This document shows, piece after piece, positions 7,230 through 28,425 of a stretch of 54,415 bases of DNA. The number at the start of each line of letters is the position of its first letter. Within the stretch, counting starts at the first letter, position 1. Under the pieces are notes generated by a model. The model worked only from the letters and a program-made list of their open reading frames with translations, did not search any database and was not told the origin of the DNA. This DNA comes from Modicisalibacter coralii (GTDB taxonomy: Bacteria; Pseudomonadota; Gammaproteobacteria; Pseudomonadales; Halomonadaceae): NCBI RefSeq assembly GCF_004117855.1, contig NZ_QWBW01000023.1, positions 1 through 54,415 on the forward strand, in the 5' to 3' direction. Position numbers and translations under genes: made by a program.

Positions 7230-7261
7230 AAGGGCCGCAGGCATCATGCCGCACGGCCCTT
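7230..7261 (-). terminator. alaS terminator
   Basis: Minus-strand AAGGGCCG / CGGCCCTT with an inner GGCAT/ATGCC stem begins 10 bp after the alaS stop and is followed by UUUCUC. It is a reasonable intrinsic terminator separating alaS from lysC. Confidence 0.7.
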
Positions 7262-7270
7262 GCGAAGAGT

Positions 7271-9880
<2,610 letters not shown>

Positions 9881-10025
9881 AATGAGTCCATGGCAATGGG
9901 CTTTAGGCTTTTCCGAAAACGGACTGCGCTCGGCCATGCTCGCCCGACGCGATGGCACGAAACGTGCGCGAAGCGTGGCGGAAAATGACGGAAACAGGCC
10001 GTCCTGAGCCGTCGCAAGGCGCACT

Positions 10026-10053
10026 AGTATAACGCGTTCAGCGGGGGACTAAA
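10026..10053 (-). promoter_or_regulatory. Probable alaS promoter
   Basis: On the minus strand TTTAGT (10048-10053) and TATACT (10026-10031) are 16 bp apart, about 145 bp before the alaS ATG. The -10 is good and the -35 weak. The rest of the recX-alaS gap (10032-10141) shows only a small GACGGC-ATC-GCCGTC hairpin at 10117-10131. Confidence 0.45.
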
Positions 10054-10141
10054 GAAGGGGCGGCGTCGAGGCACGCCGGGAGGCGGCGCGCAGGACGTCG
10101 GAAAAACGGGTGGGCGGACGACGGCGATGCCGTCCGGGCGC

Positions 10142-10606
10142 TCAGTCGTCGGTGCCGTGCCAGGCGTGTTCGAGGGCGTGGCGGGTCTGCTCGGCATCGA
10201 AGCCCCGCTGAGCCAGGAAACGCTGCCGGCGGGCCCGTTCGCGCGGCGCGTCGCCGGGGCCGGCAAAGCGCTTGGCCAGCACCTCGCAGGCCAGGGCGTA
10301 CCAGTCGCACTCGGCGTCGCGAAGGGCTTCGCCGATCAGTTCGTCAGCCACGCCGCGCTGGCCGAGTTCCGCACGGACCTTGACCGGCCCCTGGCCGCGC
10401 TGGACACGGCTGCGCACGAAATGCTCGACGAAGCGCGCATCCGACTGCAGCCCCTCCTCGGCGAGCCGGGCGATGGCCGCCTCGACCGTTGCCGGGTCGT
10501 GGCCCTTGGCGGTCAGGCGGCTGCGCAATTCGGCCGCGGCGTATTCGCGACGCGCCAGCAGGCGAATGGCGTCGTCGCGCGGCGTGGACGATGAATCAGC
10601 GGTCAT
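10142..10606 (-). CDS. recX: RecX, RecA modulator
   Basis: RecX binds RecA filaments and limits their extension. The 154-aa protein is made of three-helix repeats, with typical AIRLLARREYAAAELRSRLTAKG near the start and the C-terminal FLAQRGFDAEQTRHAL. I use the ATG at 10604-10606; a TTG two codons upstream is the alternative. It begins 9 bp after the recA stop, so recA-recX form one transcript controlled by the LexA box upstream of recA. Confidence 0.93.
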   Translation of the reverse strand: MTADSSSTPRDDAIRLLARREYAAAELRSRLTAKGHDPATVEAAIARLAEEGLQSDARFVEHFVRSRVQRGQGPVKVRAELGQRGVADELIGEALRDAECDWYALACEVLAKRFAGPGDAPRERARRQRFLAQRGFDAEQTRHALEHAWHGTDD

Positions 10607-10615
10607 GGCCAACGC

Positions 10616-11683
<1,068 letters not shown>

Positions 11684-11770
11684 GAAAGGCCTCCTGAAAA
11701 CGCGTGAAAGCCGCTCCAGCGCGACGGCATTCGGCCCCATTGGCCCGCCTCGACTGGTCTGGCTCGCTTA

Positions 11771-11786
11771 CTGTATGGTTGAACAG
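11771..11786 (-). promoter_or_regulatory. LexA box (SOS operator) of recA
   Basis: CTGTATGGTTGAACAG matches the CTGT-N8-ACAG consensus exactly. CATAAT on the minus strand just upstream could be the -10. Position ahead of recA-recX is the expected one. Confidence 0.9.
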
Positions 11787-11831
11787 TATTATGGCGAAAA
11801 AATCGTCGCGCGCCTATCCCTCGCCCGGTCT

Positions 11832-12365
11832 TTAATTACGCGAGGCCGGCCCTTCGACAGCCGCTTCCAGCCGGTCGATCAGGCCGGCCAGCGCTACGCG
11901 TACCGCCTGCTCGCGGACGGCCCGGCGATCGCCGGCGAGGTGGTGGCATTCGCTGTCCGCCCCGGCGGCGTCGCCCCAGGCGAACCAGACCGTGCCCACC
12001 GGCTTGTCGGGCGTGCCGCCGTCGGGCCCGGCGACGCCACTGATGGCTACCCCCAGCGTGGCGCCGCTCTCCCGGCAGGCCCCGACGACCATCGCCTCGA
12101 CGGTCTCGCGGCTGACCGCGCCGTGACGCTCGATCGAGGCCGCCGGCACCCCCAGCAGGCGCGTCTTGGCGGCGTTGGAATAGGTCACGTAGCCGGTTTC
12201 GAAACAGGCGGAACTGCCGGCGATGTCGGTGATCGCACTGGCCACCCCACCACCGGTGCAGGACTCCGCGGTGGTGACCGTGGCGCCGCGCGCCAGGCAG
12301 GCACGCTTGAGGCGTTCGCCGAGGGTCGCGAGATCGAGACGGCTCAGGGAATCGTCGTGGCTCAC
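11832..12365 (-). CDS. pncC: Nicotinamide-nucleotide amidohydrolase PncC (CinA C-terminal type)
   Basis: This enzyme deamidates nicotinamide mononucleotide to nicotinic acid mononucleotide in the pyridine nucleotide salvage cycle. The 177-aa product is the stand-alone CinA C-terminal domain, with TAESCTGGGVASAITDIAGSS near residue 30 (catalytic Ser), GYVTYSNAAKTRLLGV and ISGVAGPDGGTPDKPVGTVW. The start is a GTG at 12363-12365 with GGAGCC about 7 bp upstream; the frame upstream is arginine-rich and unlike the family. Association with recA-recX is conserved in gammaproteobacteria. Confidence 0.95.
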   Translation of the reverse strand: MSHDDSLSRLDLATLGERLKRACLARGATVTTAESCTGGGVASAITDIAGSSACFETGYVTYSNAAKTRLLGVPAASIERHGAVSRETVEAMVVGACRESGATLGVAISGVAGPDGGTPDKPVGTVWFAWGDAAGADSECHHLAGDRRAVREQAVRVALAGLIDRLEAAVEGPASRN

Positions 12366-12514
12366 CGAAAGGCTCCTTGGCGGTTGACGGCGACAGCTTA
12401 GCAGACCCGACCGCCGAGGGTTTAACCGGCGTCGTCGCCCTGTCATGCCTTCGCGGGACTGCGCTAGAATGATCGGCCAACCTCGGCTCCGGCGGAGCCC
12501 CAGTCAGACGGAAG

Positions 12515-15121
12515 ATGCCAGACGCCATGTCAGATGCGGTTGCCAGCAAGTCGCAGACTCACACGCCCATGATGGCCCAGTACCTGAAGATCAAGCGCGA
12601 CCATCCGGACGTGCTGCTCTTCTATCGCATGGGCGATTTCTACGAGCTGTTCTACGACGACGCCAAGCGTGCCGCGCAACTGCTCGATATCACGCTCACC
12701 GCCCGCGGCCAGTCGGCGGGAGCACCGATTCCCATGGCCGGGGTGCCCTACCACAGCGCCGAGGGCTATCTCGCGCGGCTGGTCAAGGCCGGCGAATCGG
12801 TGGCGATCTGCGAGCAGATGGGCGACCCGGCGACCAGCAAGGGCCCTGTGGAGCGCAAGGTGGTGCGTATCGTCACCCCCGGCACGCTGCACGACGAGGC
12901 GCTGCTCGATGCTCGGCGCGACAATCTGCTGCTCGCCCTGCACCCGCAGGGCGAGCGTTGGGGGCTGGCCTGGCTGGAGCTCTCCAGCGGCCGCTTCAGC
13001 GTGCTCGAGGTCGACGGCGAGGCCGACATGCTCGCTGAGATCCAGCGCCTGTCGCCAGCGGAATTGCTGGTCGCCGACGGTCTCGAGCTGCCGCCGACGC
13101 TCGCCGAGCGCGCCGGTCTCAAGCGTCAGAGCGCCTGGCTGTTCGATCTCGAATCGGCCACCCGCCTGTTGTGCGACCAGTTCGGCGTCGCCGACCTGCG
13201 CGGTTTCGGCTGCGCGCACCTGGAGTGCGCGATCACCGCCGCCGGAGTGCTGGTCGACTACGCCCGCGATACCCAGCGCTCGCGCCTGCCGCACGTCACC
13301 GCGCTGGGCGTCGAGAGCCGCGACGACTCGGTGGTGATCGACGCCGCCAGTCGCCGCAACCTGGAGATCGACACCAACCTCGGCGGCGGCACCGAGAACA
13401 CCCTGGCCAGCGTGCTCGACACCACCGCCACGGCGATGGGCTCGCGGCTGCTCAAGCGCTGGCTCAACCGCCCGCTGCGCGATCGTGACCAGGTCGCCGC
13501 CCGCCAGGGCGCGGTGCAGTTGCTGCTCGACGGCGATGCCTACCTTGACCTGCGCGAGACGCTCAAGCGGATCGGCGACGTCGAGCGCATTCTCGCCCGC
13601 GTCGCACTGCGCAGCGCCCGGCCTCGCGACCTGGCCCGGCTGCGCGAGGCGCTCAACGCCCTGCCCGAACTGCGGGACACGCTCGCCACGCTCGACGAGG
13701 GCACCGCGCTGGACGGGCTCAAGCGTCACATCCGCCCCTATCCGGAGCTCGCCGACACCCTGACCCGCGCACTGGTCGAGAGCCCGCCGGTGGTGATCCG
13801 CGACGGTGGCGTCATCGCCGAGCGCTTCGACACCGAACTCGACGAGTTCCGCGGCCTGGCCGAGCATGCCGGCGACTTCCTGGTCGAGCTGGAGACCCGC
13901 GAGCGCGAGCGCACCGGGCTCACCGGCCTCAAGGTCGGCTACAACCGCGTCCACGGCTACTACATCGAGATCCCCCGCGCCCAGGCCCGCGAGGCGCCGA
14001 CGGACTACATCCGCCGCCAGACGCTGAAGAACGCCGAACGCTTCATCATCCCCGAGCTCAAGGAGTTCGAGGACAAGGCCCTGTCCGCCAAGTCGCGGGC
14101 GCTGGCCCGCGAGAAGCTGCTCTACGAAAGCCTGATCGACACCCTCGGCGCGGACCTCGAGGCCCTGCAGGCCAGCGGCCGCGCACTGGCCGCCCTCGAC
14201 GTGCTGGCAGCCTTCGCCGAACGCGCCCTGGCGCTCGACCTGGCGCGCCCGCGGCTCGCCGAGACGCCCGGCCTGACGATCCATGGCGGCCGCCACCCGG
14301 TGGTCGAGCACGTCTCTGAGGCGCCCTTCGTGCCCAACGACCTGCACCTCGACCGCGAGCGCCACATGCTGGTAATCACCGGGCCCAACATGGGTGGCAA
14401 ATCGACCTACATGCGTCAGGCAGCGCTGATCGCCCTGCTGGCCCACAGCGGCAGCTTCGTGCCCGCCGACGCCGCCGAGATCGGTCCGCTGGATCGCATC
14501 TTCACGCGCATCGGCTCCAGCGACGACCTGGCCGGCGGGCGTTCGACGTTCATGGTCGAGATGACCGAGACCGCCAGCATCCTCAACAACGCCACCGCCG
14601 AGAGCCTGGTGCTGATGGACGAGATCGGCCGCGGCACCAGTACCTTCGATGGCCTGTCGCTGGCCTGGGCGAGCGCCGAGCACCTCGCCAACCTGCGCGC
14701 GTTGACGTTGTTCGCCACCCACTACTTCGAGATGACCGCGCTGGCCGAGCAGTTCGACGGCGTGGCCAACGTTCACCTGACCGCCGCCGAACACGGCGAG
14801 GGCATCGTCTTCATGCATCGCGTCGAGGAAGGGCCCGCCAGCCAGAGCTATGGCCTGCAGGTCGCCCAGCTCGCCGGCGTGCCGCCGGCGGTGGTGGCAC
14901 GCGCCCGCGAGAAGCTGGCCGGACTCGAGCAGCACGAGATCGACCAGGGGCACTCACGCCCGGCGGCCACCACGCCCTCCGAGAACGCCGCGCCCCGCCA
15001 GCCCGACCTTTTCGCCACCGCGAGCCATCCGCTCGTCGAGGAACTCGGTGATCTGGCGCTGGACGAGCTCACCCCGCGTCAGGCGCTGGAGTTGCTCTAC
15101 CGCTGGCGGGCGCGCCTGTGA
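12515..15121 (+). CDS. mutS: DNA mismatch repair protein MutS
   Basis: MutS recognises mismatches and small loops. The 868-aa protein has the mismatch-reading F-x-E motif (GDFYELF, near residue 40), connector and lever domains, and the ATPase with Walker [10 protein letters not shown] near residue 628, [12 protein letters not shown] and FATHYFE. The C-terminal tail carries the dimer/tetramer region. Two starts are possible: the ATG here or an in-frame ATG 12 bp later; the GGAAG is better placed for the second. TAGAAT at 12465-12470 is a plausible -10. It is divergent from pncC and followed by fdxA, as in Pseudomonas. Confidence 0.98.
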   Translation: MPDAMSDAVASKSQTHTPMMAQYLKIKRDHPDVLLFYRMGDFYELFYDDAKRAAQLLDITLTARGQSAGAPIPMAGVPYHSAEGYLARLVKAGESVAICEQMGDPATSKGPVERKVVRIVTPGTLHDEALLDARRDNLLLALHPQGERWGLAWLELSSGRFSVLEVDGEADMLAEIQRLSPAELLVADGLELPPTLAERAGLKRQSAWLFDLESATRLLCDQFGVADLRGFGCAHLECAITAAGVLVDYARDTQRSRLPHVTALGVESRDDSVVIDAASRRNLEIDTNLGGGTENTLASVLDTTATAMGSRLLKRWLNRPLRDRDQVAARQGAVQLLLDGDAYLDLRETLKRIGDVERILARVALRSARPRDLARLREALNALPELRDTLATLDEGTALDGLKRHIRPYPELADTLTRALVESPPVVIRDGGVIAERFDTELDEFRGLAEHAGDFLVELETRERERTGLTGLKVGYNRVHGYYIEIPRAQAREAPTDYIRRQTLKNAERFIIPELKEFEDKALSAKSRALAREKLLYESLIDTLGADLEALQASGRALAALDVLAAFAERALALDLARPRLAETPGLTIHGGRHPVVEHVSEAPFVPNDLHLDRERHMLVITGPNMGGKSTYMRQAALIALLAHSGSFVPADAAEIGPLDRIFTRIGSSDDLAGGRSTFMVEMTETASILNNATAESLVLMDEIGRGTSTFDGLSLAWASAEHLANLRALTLFATHYFEMTALAEQFDGVANVHLTAAEHGEGIVFMHRVEEGPASQSYGLQVAQLAGVPPAVVARAREKLAGLEQHEIDQGHSRPAATTPSENAAPRQPDLFATASHPLVEELGDLALDELTPRQALELLYRWRARL

Positions 15122-15171
15122 GCTGACGAGCAGCTGGTATGAGATCATGCCCAAACGTTCGATGAGGCAGC

Positions 15172-15201
15172 TTGCCGCTCTGCGCGGGGCGAGACTAGAA
15201 T
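15172..15201 (+). promoter_or_regulatory. Probable fdxA promoter with AT-rich repeated leader
   Basis: TTGCCG (15172-15177) and TAGAAT (15196-15201) are 18 bp apart, starting transcription near 15208. The roughly 108-nt leader contains two inverted repeats, GAGGT-N8-ACCTC (15220-15237) and ATAAC-CA-GTTAT (15245-15256), in an AT-rich patch. These may be an operator or mRNA structure. Confidence 0.45.
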
Positions 15202-15315
15202 GAGCCCCGATTTAGAATAGAGGTTTATAGTTACCTCACCACTTATAACCAGTTATGACCGACAAGGCCCGACGAATCGGTCGCGTCGGACCTGCCAAGC
15301 TTCGAGGGAGATGCC

Positions 15316-15639
15316 ATGACATTCGTCGTCACCGAAAACTGCATCAAGTGCAAATACACCGACTGCGTCGAGGTCTGTCCGGTCGACTGCTTCTATGAAG
15401 GCCCCAACTTTCTGGTGATCCATCCCGACGAGTGCATCGACTGCGCACTGTGCGAGCCGGAATGCCCGGCCGAGGCGATCTATTCCGAAGACGAGATGCC
15501 CGAGGGCCAGGAGGAGTTCCTCGAGCTCAATGCCGAACTCGCCGAGGTGTGGCCCAACATTACCGAGAAGAAGGATCCGCCGGCCGACGCCGAGGAGTGG
15601 GACGGCAAGCCCGGCAAGAAGGAATTGCTCGAGCGCTGA
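15316..15639 (+). CDS. fdxA: Ferredoxin I (FdxA), 7Fe-8S type
   Basis: A 107-aa soluble electron carrier. Cysteines [17 protein letters not shown] and [12 protein letters not shown] define the two clusters of the Azotobacter-type ferredoxin I. The acidic second half, rich in Glu and Asp, is typical. A GAGGGAGATGCC Shine-Dalgarno precedes the ATG. It follows mutS in the same direction with its own promoter. In Pseudomonas the fdxA neighbourhood also contains rsmZ, and a matching candidate RNA is found here just downstream on the other strand. Confidence 0.96.
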   Translation: MTFVVTENCIKCKYTDCVEVCPVDCFYEGPNFLVIHPDECIDCALCEPECPAEAIYSEDEMPEGQEEFLELNAELAEVWPNITEKKDPPADAEEWDGKPGKKELLER

Positions 15640-15734
15640 ACGCGACGGCGCGCCGGACGAGGATCCGCGCGCGCCGATGTGTCGGATGCGCCTGCGACGC
15701 CATTGTTAGCCGCAGCCGATCAGTGTGCAAGCCA

Positions 15735-16003
15735 CAAAAAAGGCGGCCCGAAGGCCGCCTGCTCCAAACCGTTCCATGCTGGGCAACGCCCTCTGCCCGC
15801 TTCCCTCGACCCTCTCCCTGCCCCGCGTCGCCTCCTGCGAGGCGGGACGGATCGTCATGCTGCATCCCGTGGCATCCTGCCGTTAGCGAGCCAAGTCGCT
15901 TCCCATTCCGAGGTGCCATTTTGGCGCACTGCGGGAAGGGGCCCAATGGGTGTCTCGCACCTGGAATGCCCCGCCTTTCGACAACCAACCGTAAAAGTCT
16001 TTT
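15735..16003 (-). ncRNA. Candidate RsmZ/CsrB-type CsrA-sponge sRNA
   Basis: The minus strand between eno and fdxA has a promoter, about 270 nt without a convincing reading frame, and a strong terminator. The RNA has nine GGA motifs: 15909-15907, 15903-15901, 15877-15875, 15867-15865, 15835-15833, 15817-15815, 15804-15802, 15775-15773 and 15765-15763. One is in the loop of GGCA-GGA-UGCC. Near the 5' end CAUUCCAGGUGC pairs with GCACCUCGGAAUG, making a long stem. A near-consensus GacA box lies about 80 bp upstream of the start. In Pseudomonas rsmZ lies next to fdxA. Features are seen directly; function as CsrA antagonist is inference. It is longer than RsmZ (about 120 nt), closer to CsrB in size. 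Confidence 0.68.
15736..15760 (-). terminator. Intrinsic terminator of the candidate sRNA
   Basis: Minus-strand AGGCGGCC-UUCG-GGCCGCCU type stem followed by six U. It is too far (about 450 bp) from eno to be the natural eno terminator and gives no U-run for fdxA on the plus strand, so it marks the 3' end of a separate minus-strand RNA. Confidence 0.88.
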
Positions 16004-16009
16004 TATAAC

Positions 16010-16037
16010 AATATGTTAATGGGAACACCCAAGGCAA
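16010..16037 (-). promoter_or_regulatory. Promoter of the candidate sRNA
   Basis: On the minus strand TTGCCT (16032-16037) and CATATT (16010-16015) are 16 bp apart in an AT-rich patch that also contains TATAAA just downstream. The start would be near 16003. Both elements match four of six consensus bases, as expected for an activator-dependent promoter. Confidence 0.45.
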
Positions 16038-16072
16038 CACGAAGCCATGAAACGGAACCGACGGACACGCTT

Positions 16073-16090
16073 TGTAGGAAATTGCTTACG
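16073..16090 (-). promoter_or_regulatory. GacA-box-like upstream activating sequence
   Basis: Minus-strand CGTAAGCAATTTCCTACA matches the GacA consensus TGTAAG-N6-CTTACA at 10 of 12 fixed positions with correct spacing. Its centre is about 79 bp upstream of the predicted sRNA start. The consensus is from Pseudomonas and enteric rsm/csr sRNA genes; binding here is inferred. Confidence 0.6.
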
Positions 16091-16173
16091 TGTCGCTACG
16101 CTTTTACTGACACGTGACCAAGCCAGTCGCTCGCAGGGGCGCACGCCATTACGAAAGGATAGAGGCAGGGGAA

Positions 16174-16197
16174 CCGCCGGGCACCGAGGCCCGGCGG
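16174..16197 (-). terminator. Hairpin after eno
   Basis: CCGCCGGGC / GCCCGGCGG with a 6-base loop begins 13 bp past the eno stop on the minus strand. No U-run follows, so it may be an inefficient terminator or 3'-stabilising hairpin. Confidence 0.5.
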
Positions 16198-16210
16198 CGG
16201 AAGGCAGGGC

Positions 16211-17512
<1,302 letters not shown>

Positions 17513-17651
17513 TCATCCTTTGTCAGCGTTGAGAATAGCGTACTCACGGCTCCGCGTTGGCGCCCCGCCGGTGGCGGGACAGGAAAGGCTGCAGGCATCG
17601 CCGGCGGGGCCTTCGACCCCGCGGCCGCACGACACGGCTGCAATACCTCCC

Positions 17652-20191
<2,540 letters not shown>

Positions 20192-20306
20192 TCAGATTGG
20201 CCTGGAGGGAACGGGCCCGGATGGGACGCCAGAATAGCAGATCCGTCCCCGCCGCTCAATTTGCCCCGTCGTCGTCACGGCCTGTGGCCAACGCCAGCAC
20301 TCCGCC

Positions 20307-20870
20307 TCATACCGGCTCGGACCACCAACGCGCCATCTCGCCACCCAGCGGGTCGTGCGCAGGCTGAGACACCTCGGCGATACGCGCCAGCGCCTCGTCA
20401 TGCCGAGCCGGATCGGCGCCGATCAGATCGAGCGTCGGCTGGTCTTCGGGATAGGCGGCCAGCAGCAGGAAGTCCTCGCTGGAGGCCAGGTGGCAGTGAC
20501 CCGTGCCGGCGGGCAACACCAGTACGTCGCCGCGATACAGTTCGACGTCGCGCCCCGCCTCGCCGCCCAGGCGCAGTCGTCCCCAGCCGGAGAGCACACC
20601 GAAGGCCTCGTGCGCGGTGGAATGATAATGGTGATAGTCGAACACCCCGCCGCGCCAGCTGGGACGCCAGCCGTAGGCGGTAAAGCGCTCGCCGAAGGCA
20701 GCGGCCAGTCGCTCGCGGTTGAGCTCCTGAGGCTGAGCGCCGAAGCGGGCACGAAAAGCTAGCGTCGCCAAGCGGCTATTGGGAATCTTGCCGTCGTCCT
20801 GGAAGTGGAAGCGTTCAGGCGCGACACTCCCCGCCGCGCCCAGCCCCAGGATTTCCATCCCGTCGTCCAT
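20307..20870 (-). CDS. Cupin-domain protein, YjlB-like
   Basis: The 187-aa product has a single cupin barrel. HYHSTAHEAFGVLSGWGRLRLGG (residues about 75-97) carries the first cupin motif and GDVLVLPAGTGHCHL (about 112-126) the second, with the metal-ligand His residues and Glu present. This pattern, with FHFQDDGKIPNSRL near the start, resembles YjlB-type cupins of unknown substrate. The ATG at 20868-20870 is chosen because the preceding 18 codons are arginine-rich and unlike the family. It stands alone between pyrG and gltD on the minus strand. Confidence 0.85.
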   Translation of the reverse strand: MDDGMEILGLGAAGSVAPERFHFQDDGKIPNSRLATLAFRARFGAQPQELNRERLAAAFGERFTAYGWRPSWRGGVFDYHHYHSTAHEAFGVLSGWGRLRLGGEAGRDVELYRGDVLVLPAGTGHCHLASSEDFLLLAAYPEDQPTLDLIGADPARHDEALARIAEVSQPAHDPLGGEMARWWSEPV

Positions 20871-20963
20871 GGCTATGACATCCTGTCGTCGTCGTTCGCG
20901 CCAGTTTAGCCGGCTCGACGACAAAGCCCAAATCGGTTGCGACGTGAAGCGTCACCAACCGCC

Positions 20964-20987
20964 GACGCCCCGTCGAAACGGGGCGTC
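20964..20987 (-). terminator. Hairpin after gltD
   Basis: GACGCCCCG / CGGGGCGTC, 9 bp stem, begins 28 bp after the gltD stop. No U-run follows on either strand, so termination would be weak or Rho-assisted. Confidence 0.5.
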
Positions 20988-21014
20988 AGATACCACACGA
21001 AGCGTGCCGAAGGA

Positions 21015-26902
<5,888 letters not shown>

Positions 26903-27262
26903 GGGCGTGCCTCACAGAAATCCAGGGTACTTGTGTCCAGACAGAAAGCGCGGTATATTGGTCGGTTGCTTATTATTTTAGCGGCGCCATTTTGGCCGCT
27001 CTCTGACGTGAAAAGGCCGTCCAGAATAGCCAGTCTTGCCCGCCAGCGCAATTCTCATGCCCTTTCAACGCCCGAAAAAACTCCCCGAAAAACGCACCCT
27101 TAGCGCCACCTCTCGGTAAAAAACCAAGCTGCTCAAAGGCTTAGACTAGCCCTTCCGGAAAGCGCCCCTGGCTTGTCGCGGAGCGTCATTGTCGACACCA
27201 CGCCCATGCCAATCCTGCATGAGCCATGCGAATCCTGGTAGCGACATCGCGTTTCGAAGCAC
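26903..27262. other. Intergenic region upstream of gltB
   Basis: No credible gene is seen between gltB and the aroB terminator. The part next to gltB is AT-rich and likely contains its promoter, with candidates TAAAAT and TATACC on the minus strand but no clear -35. Further out there is a pair of near-identical direct repeats. In Pseudomonas a damX (SPOR-domain) gene occupies this location; nothing like it is present here. Confidence 0.6.
27204..27237. repeat. Two 14-bp direct repeats with 20-bp period
   Basis: CCATGCCAATCCTG (27204-27217) and CCATGCGAATCCTG (27224-27237) differ at one base and are exactly 20 bp apart, about two helical turns. They could be tandem regulator sites for gltB or simply remnants of a small duplication. 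Confidence 0.5.
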
Positions 27263-27285
27263 AAAAAACCCGCTCGGTGAGCGGG
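27263..27285 (-). terminator. Terminator of the pil-aro operon
   Basis: Minus-strand CCCGCT / AGCGGG stem with loop CACCG, followed by six U, 26 bp after the aroB stop. A good intrinsic terminator for the pilMNOPQ-aroK-aroB transcript. Confidence 0.85.
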
Positions 27286-27311
27286 CTTTCGCGGTGTGAC
27301 CGGCGGATCGA

Positions 27312-28421
27312 TCAGTGGCGGGGAAAGGCTGCGATGAAGGCCTCGAGTTCGGCCGCGGGCAGCTCGTCATGCAGGCAGGCCTCGCCCAGCGAACGCAGCA
27401 GGACCAGACGAATGCGCTCGTCGAGATTCTTCTTGTCGAGGCGCATGCGTGCGATGAAGGCCTCGGCATCCATGCCGGCCGGTGCGGCCACCGGCAGCCC
27501 GGCGGCACGCAGCAGGGCTTCGACACGCGAGACGGCCTGCGCATCGAGCCAGCCGAGCCGCTGAGACAGCGCCGTGGCCATGGCCATGCCGGTCCCCACC
27601 GCCTCGCCGTGCAGCCAGGCCCCGTAGCCCTGATGCGCCTCGATGGCATGACCGAAGGTGTGGCCCAGGTTGAGGTGGGCACGCACCCCCTGCTCGGTCT
27701 CGTCCTCGGCGACCACCTCGGCCTTGATCTCGCAACTGCGGCGGATCGCCTCGCTCAGCGCCGTGTCGTCGAGCCCGCGCAGCGCCGCCATGTGCGCCTC
27801 CAGCCAGGCGAGGAAGTCACGATCGCGGATCAGCCCGTACTTGATCACCTCGGCGAGCCCCGCCGACAGCTCGCGCCCGGGCAGGCTCGCCAGGGTCGCG
27901 GTATCGATCAGCACCGCCCGCGGCTGCCAGAAGGCACCGATCATGTTCTTGCCGCGCGGATGATTGACCCCGGTCTTGCCGCCCACCGAGGAGTCGACCT
28001 GGGCGAGCAGCGTGGTCGGCACCTGGACGAAGGCCACGCCACGCTGGTAGCAGGCCGCGGCGTAACCGGTCATGTCACCGATCACGCCGCCCCCCAGGGC
28101 GATGAGCGTGCAGCGCCGATTGAAGCCTTCCGCGAGCAGCGCATCCCAGATGCGCTCCACGCTGGCCAGGGTCTTGGTCGCCTCGCCGTCGGGCAGGATC
28201 ACCTCGCGCACCGTCAGGTCGTCGTCGAGACCGCGCTTCAGGGCCGCCAGATAATGTGGCGCCACCGTCTCGTTGGTGACGATCATCACCTGCCGGCCCG
28301 CCAGGTAGGGGCGCAGCCAGCGCGACGCGCCGAGCAGCCCGGGACCGATGTGGATCGGGTAGCTGCGCTCGCCGAGATCGACGGTCAGGGTCCGGGGCTG
28401 GACGGCATCATCAGCGCTCAT
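27312..28421 (-). CDS. aroB: 3-dehydroquinate synthase
   Basis: AroB converts DAHP to 3-dehydroquinate, step 2 of the shikimate pathway, with NAD and a divalent metal. The 369-aa protein has [22 protein letters not shown] near residue 100, [26 protein letters not shown] near 130 and the metal ligands Glu in [10 protein letters not shown] and His in [11 protein letters not shown] and [11 protein letters not shown]. The start at 28419-28421 lies 4 bp after the aroK stop; a longer frame upstream overlaps aroK and is not conserved. Confidence 0.98.
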   Translation of the reverse strand: MSADDAVQPRTLTVDLGERSYPIHIGPGLLGASRWLRPYLAGRQVMIVTNETVAPHYLAALKRGLDDDLTVREVILPDGEATKTLASVERIWDALLAEGFNRRCTLIALGGGVIGDMTGYAAACYQRGVAFVQVPTTLLAQVDSSVGGKTGVNHPRGKNMIGAFWQPRAVLIDTATLASLPGRELSAGLAEVIKYGLIRDRDFLAWLEAHMAALRGLDDTALSEAIRRSCEIKAEVVAEDETEQGVRAHLNLGHTFGHAIEAHQGYGAWLHGEAVGTGMAMATALSQRLGWLDAQAVSRVEALLRAAGLPVAAPAGMDAEAFIARMRLDKKNLDERIRLVLLRSLGEACLHDELPAAELEAFIAAFPRH

Positions 28422-28425
28422 GGGT

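Noticed and set aside
12530..14953. An 807-codon frame on the minus strand opposite mutS
   Set aside because: Shadow of mutS; no recognisable motif and no ribosome binding site.
15736..15760. Terminator at 15.74 kb as the end of eno or of fdxA
   Set aside because: The U-run is only on the minus strand, so it cannot serve fdxA, and it is about 450 bp past eno, which has its own hairpin at 16174-16197.
15914..15924. GCCATTTTGGC shared between the sRNA region and the gltB promoter region (about 26982-26992)
   Set aside because: An 11-base match at two places in 54 kb with no common context is close to chance and adds no function.
15432..16019. Plus- and minus-strand frames of 100-195 codons through the fdxA-eno gap
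   Set aside because: They are rich in Arg, Pro and Ser, overlap fdxA or the terminator hairpin, and have no homology I recognise; the RNA-gene interpretation explains the stretch better.
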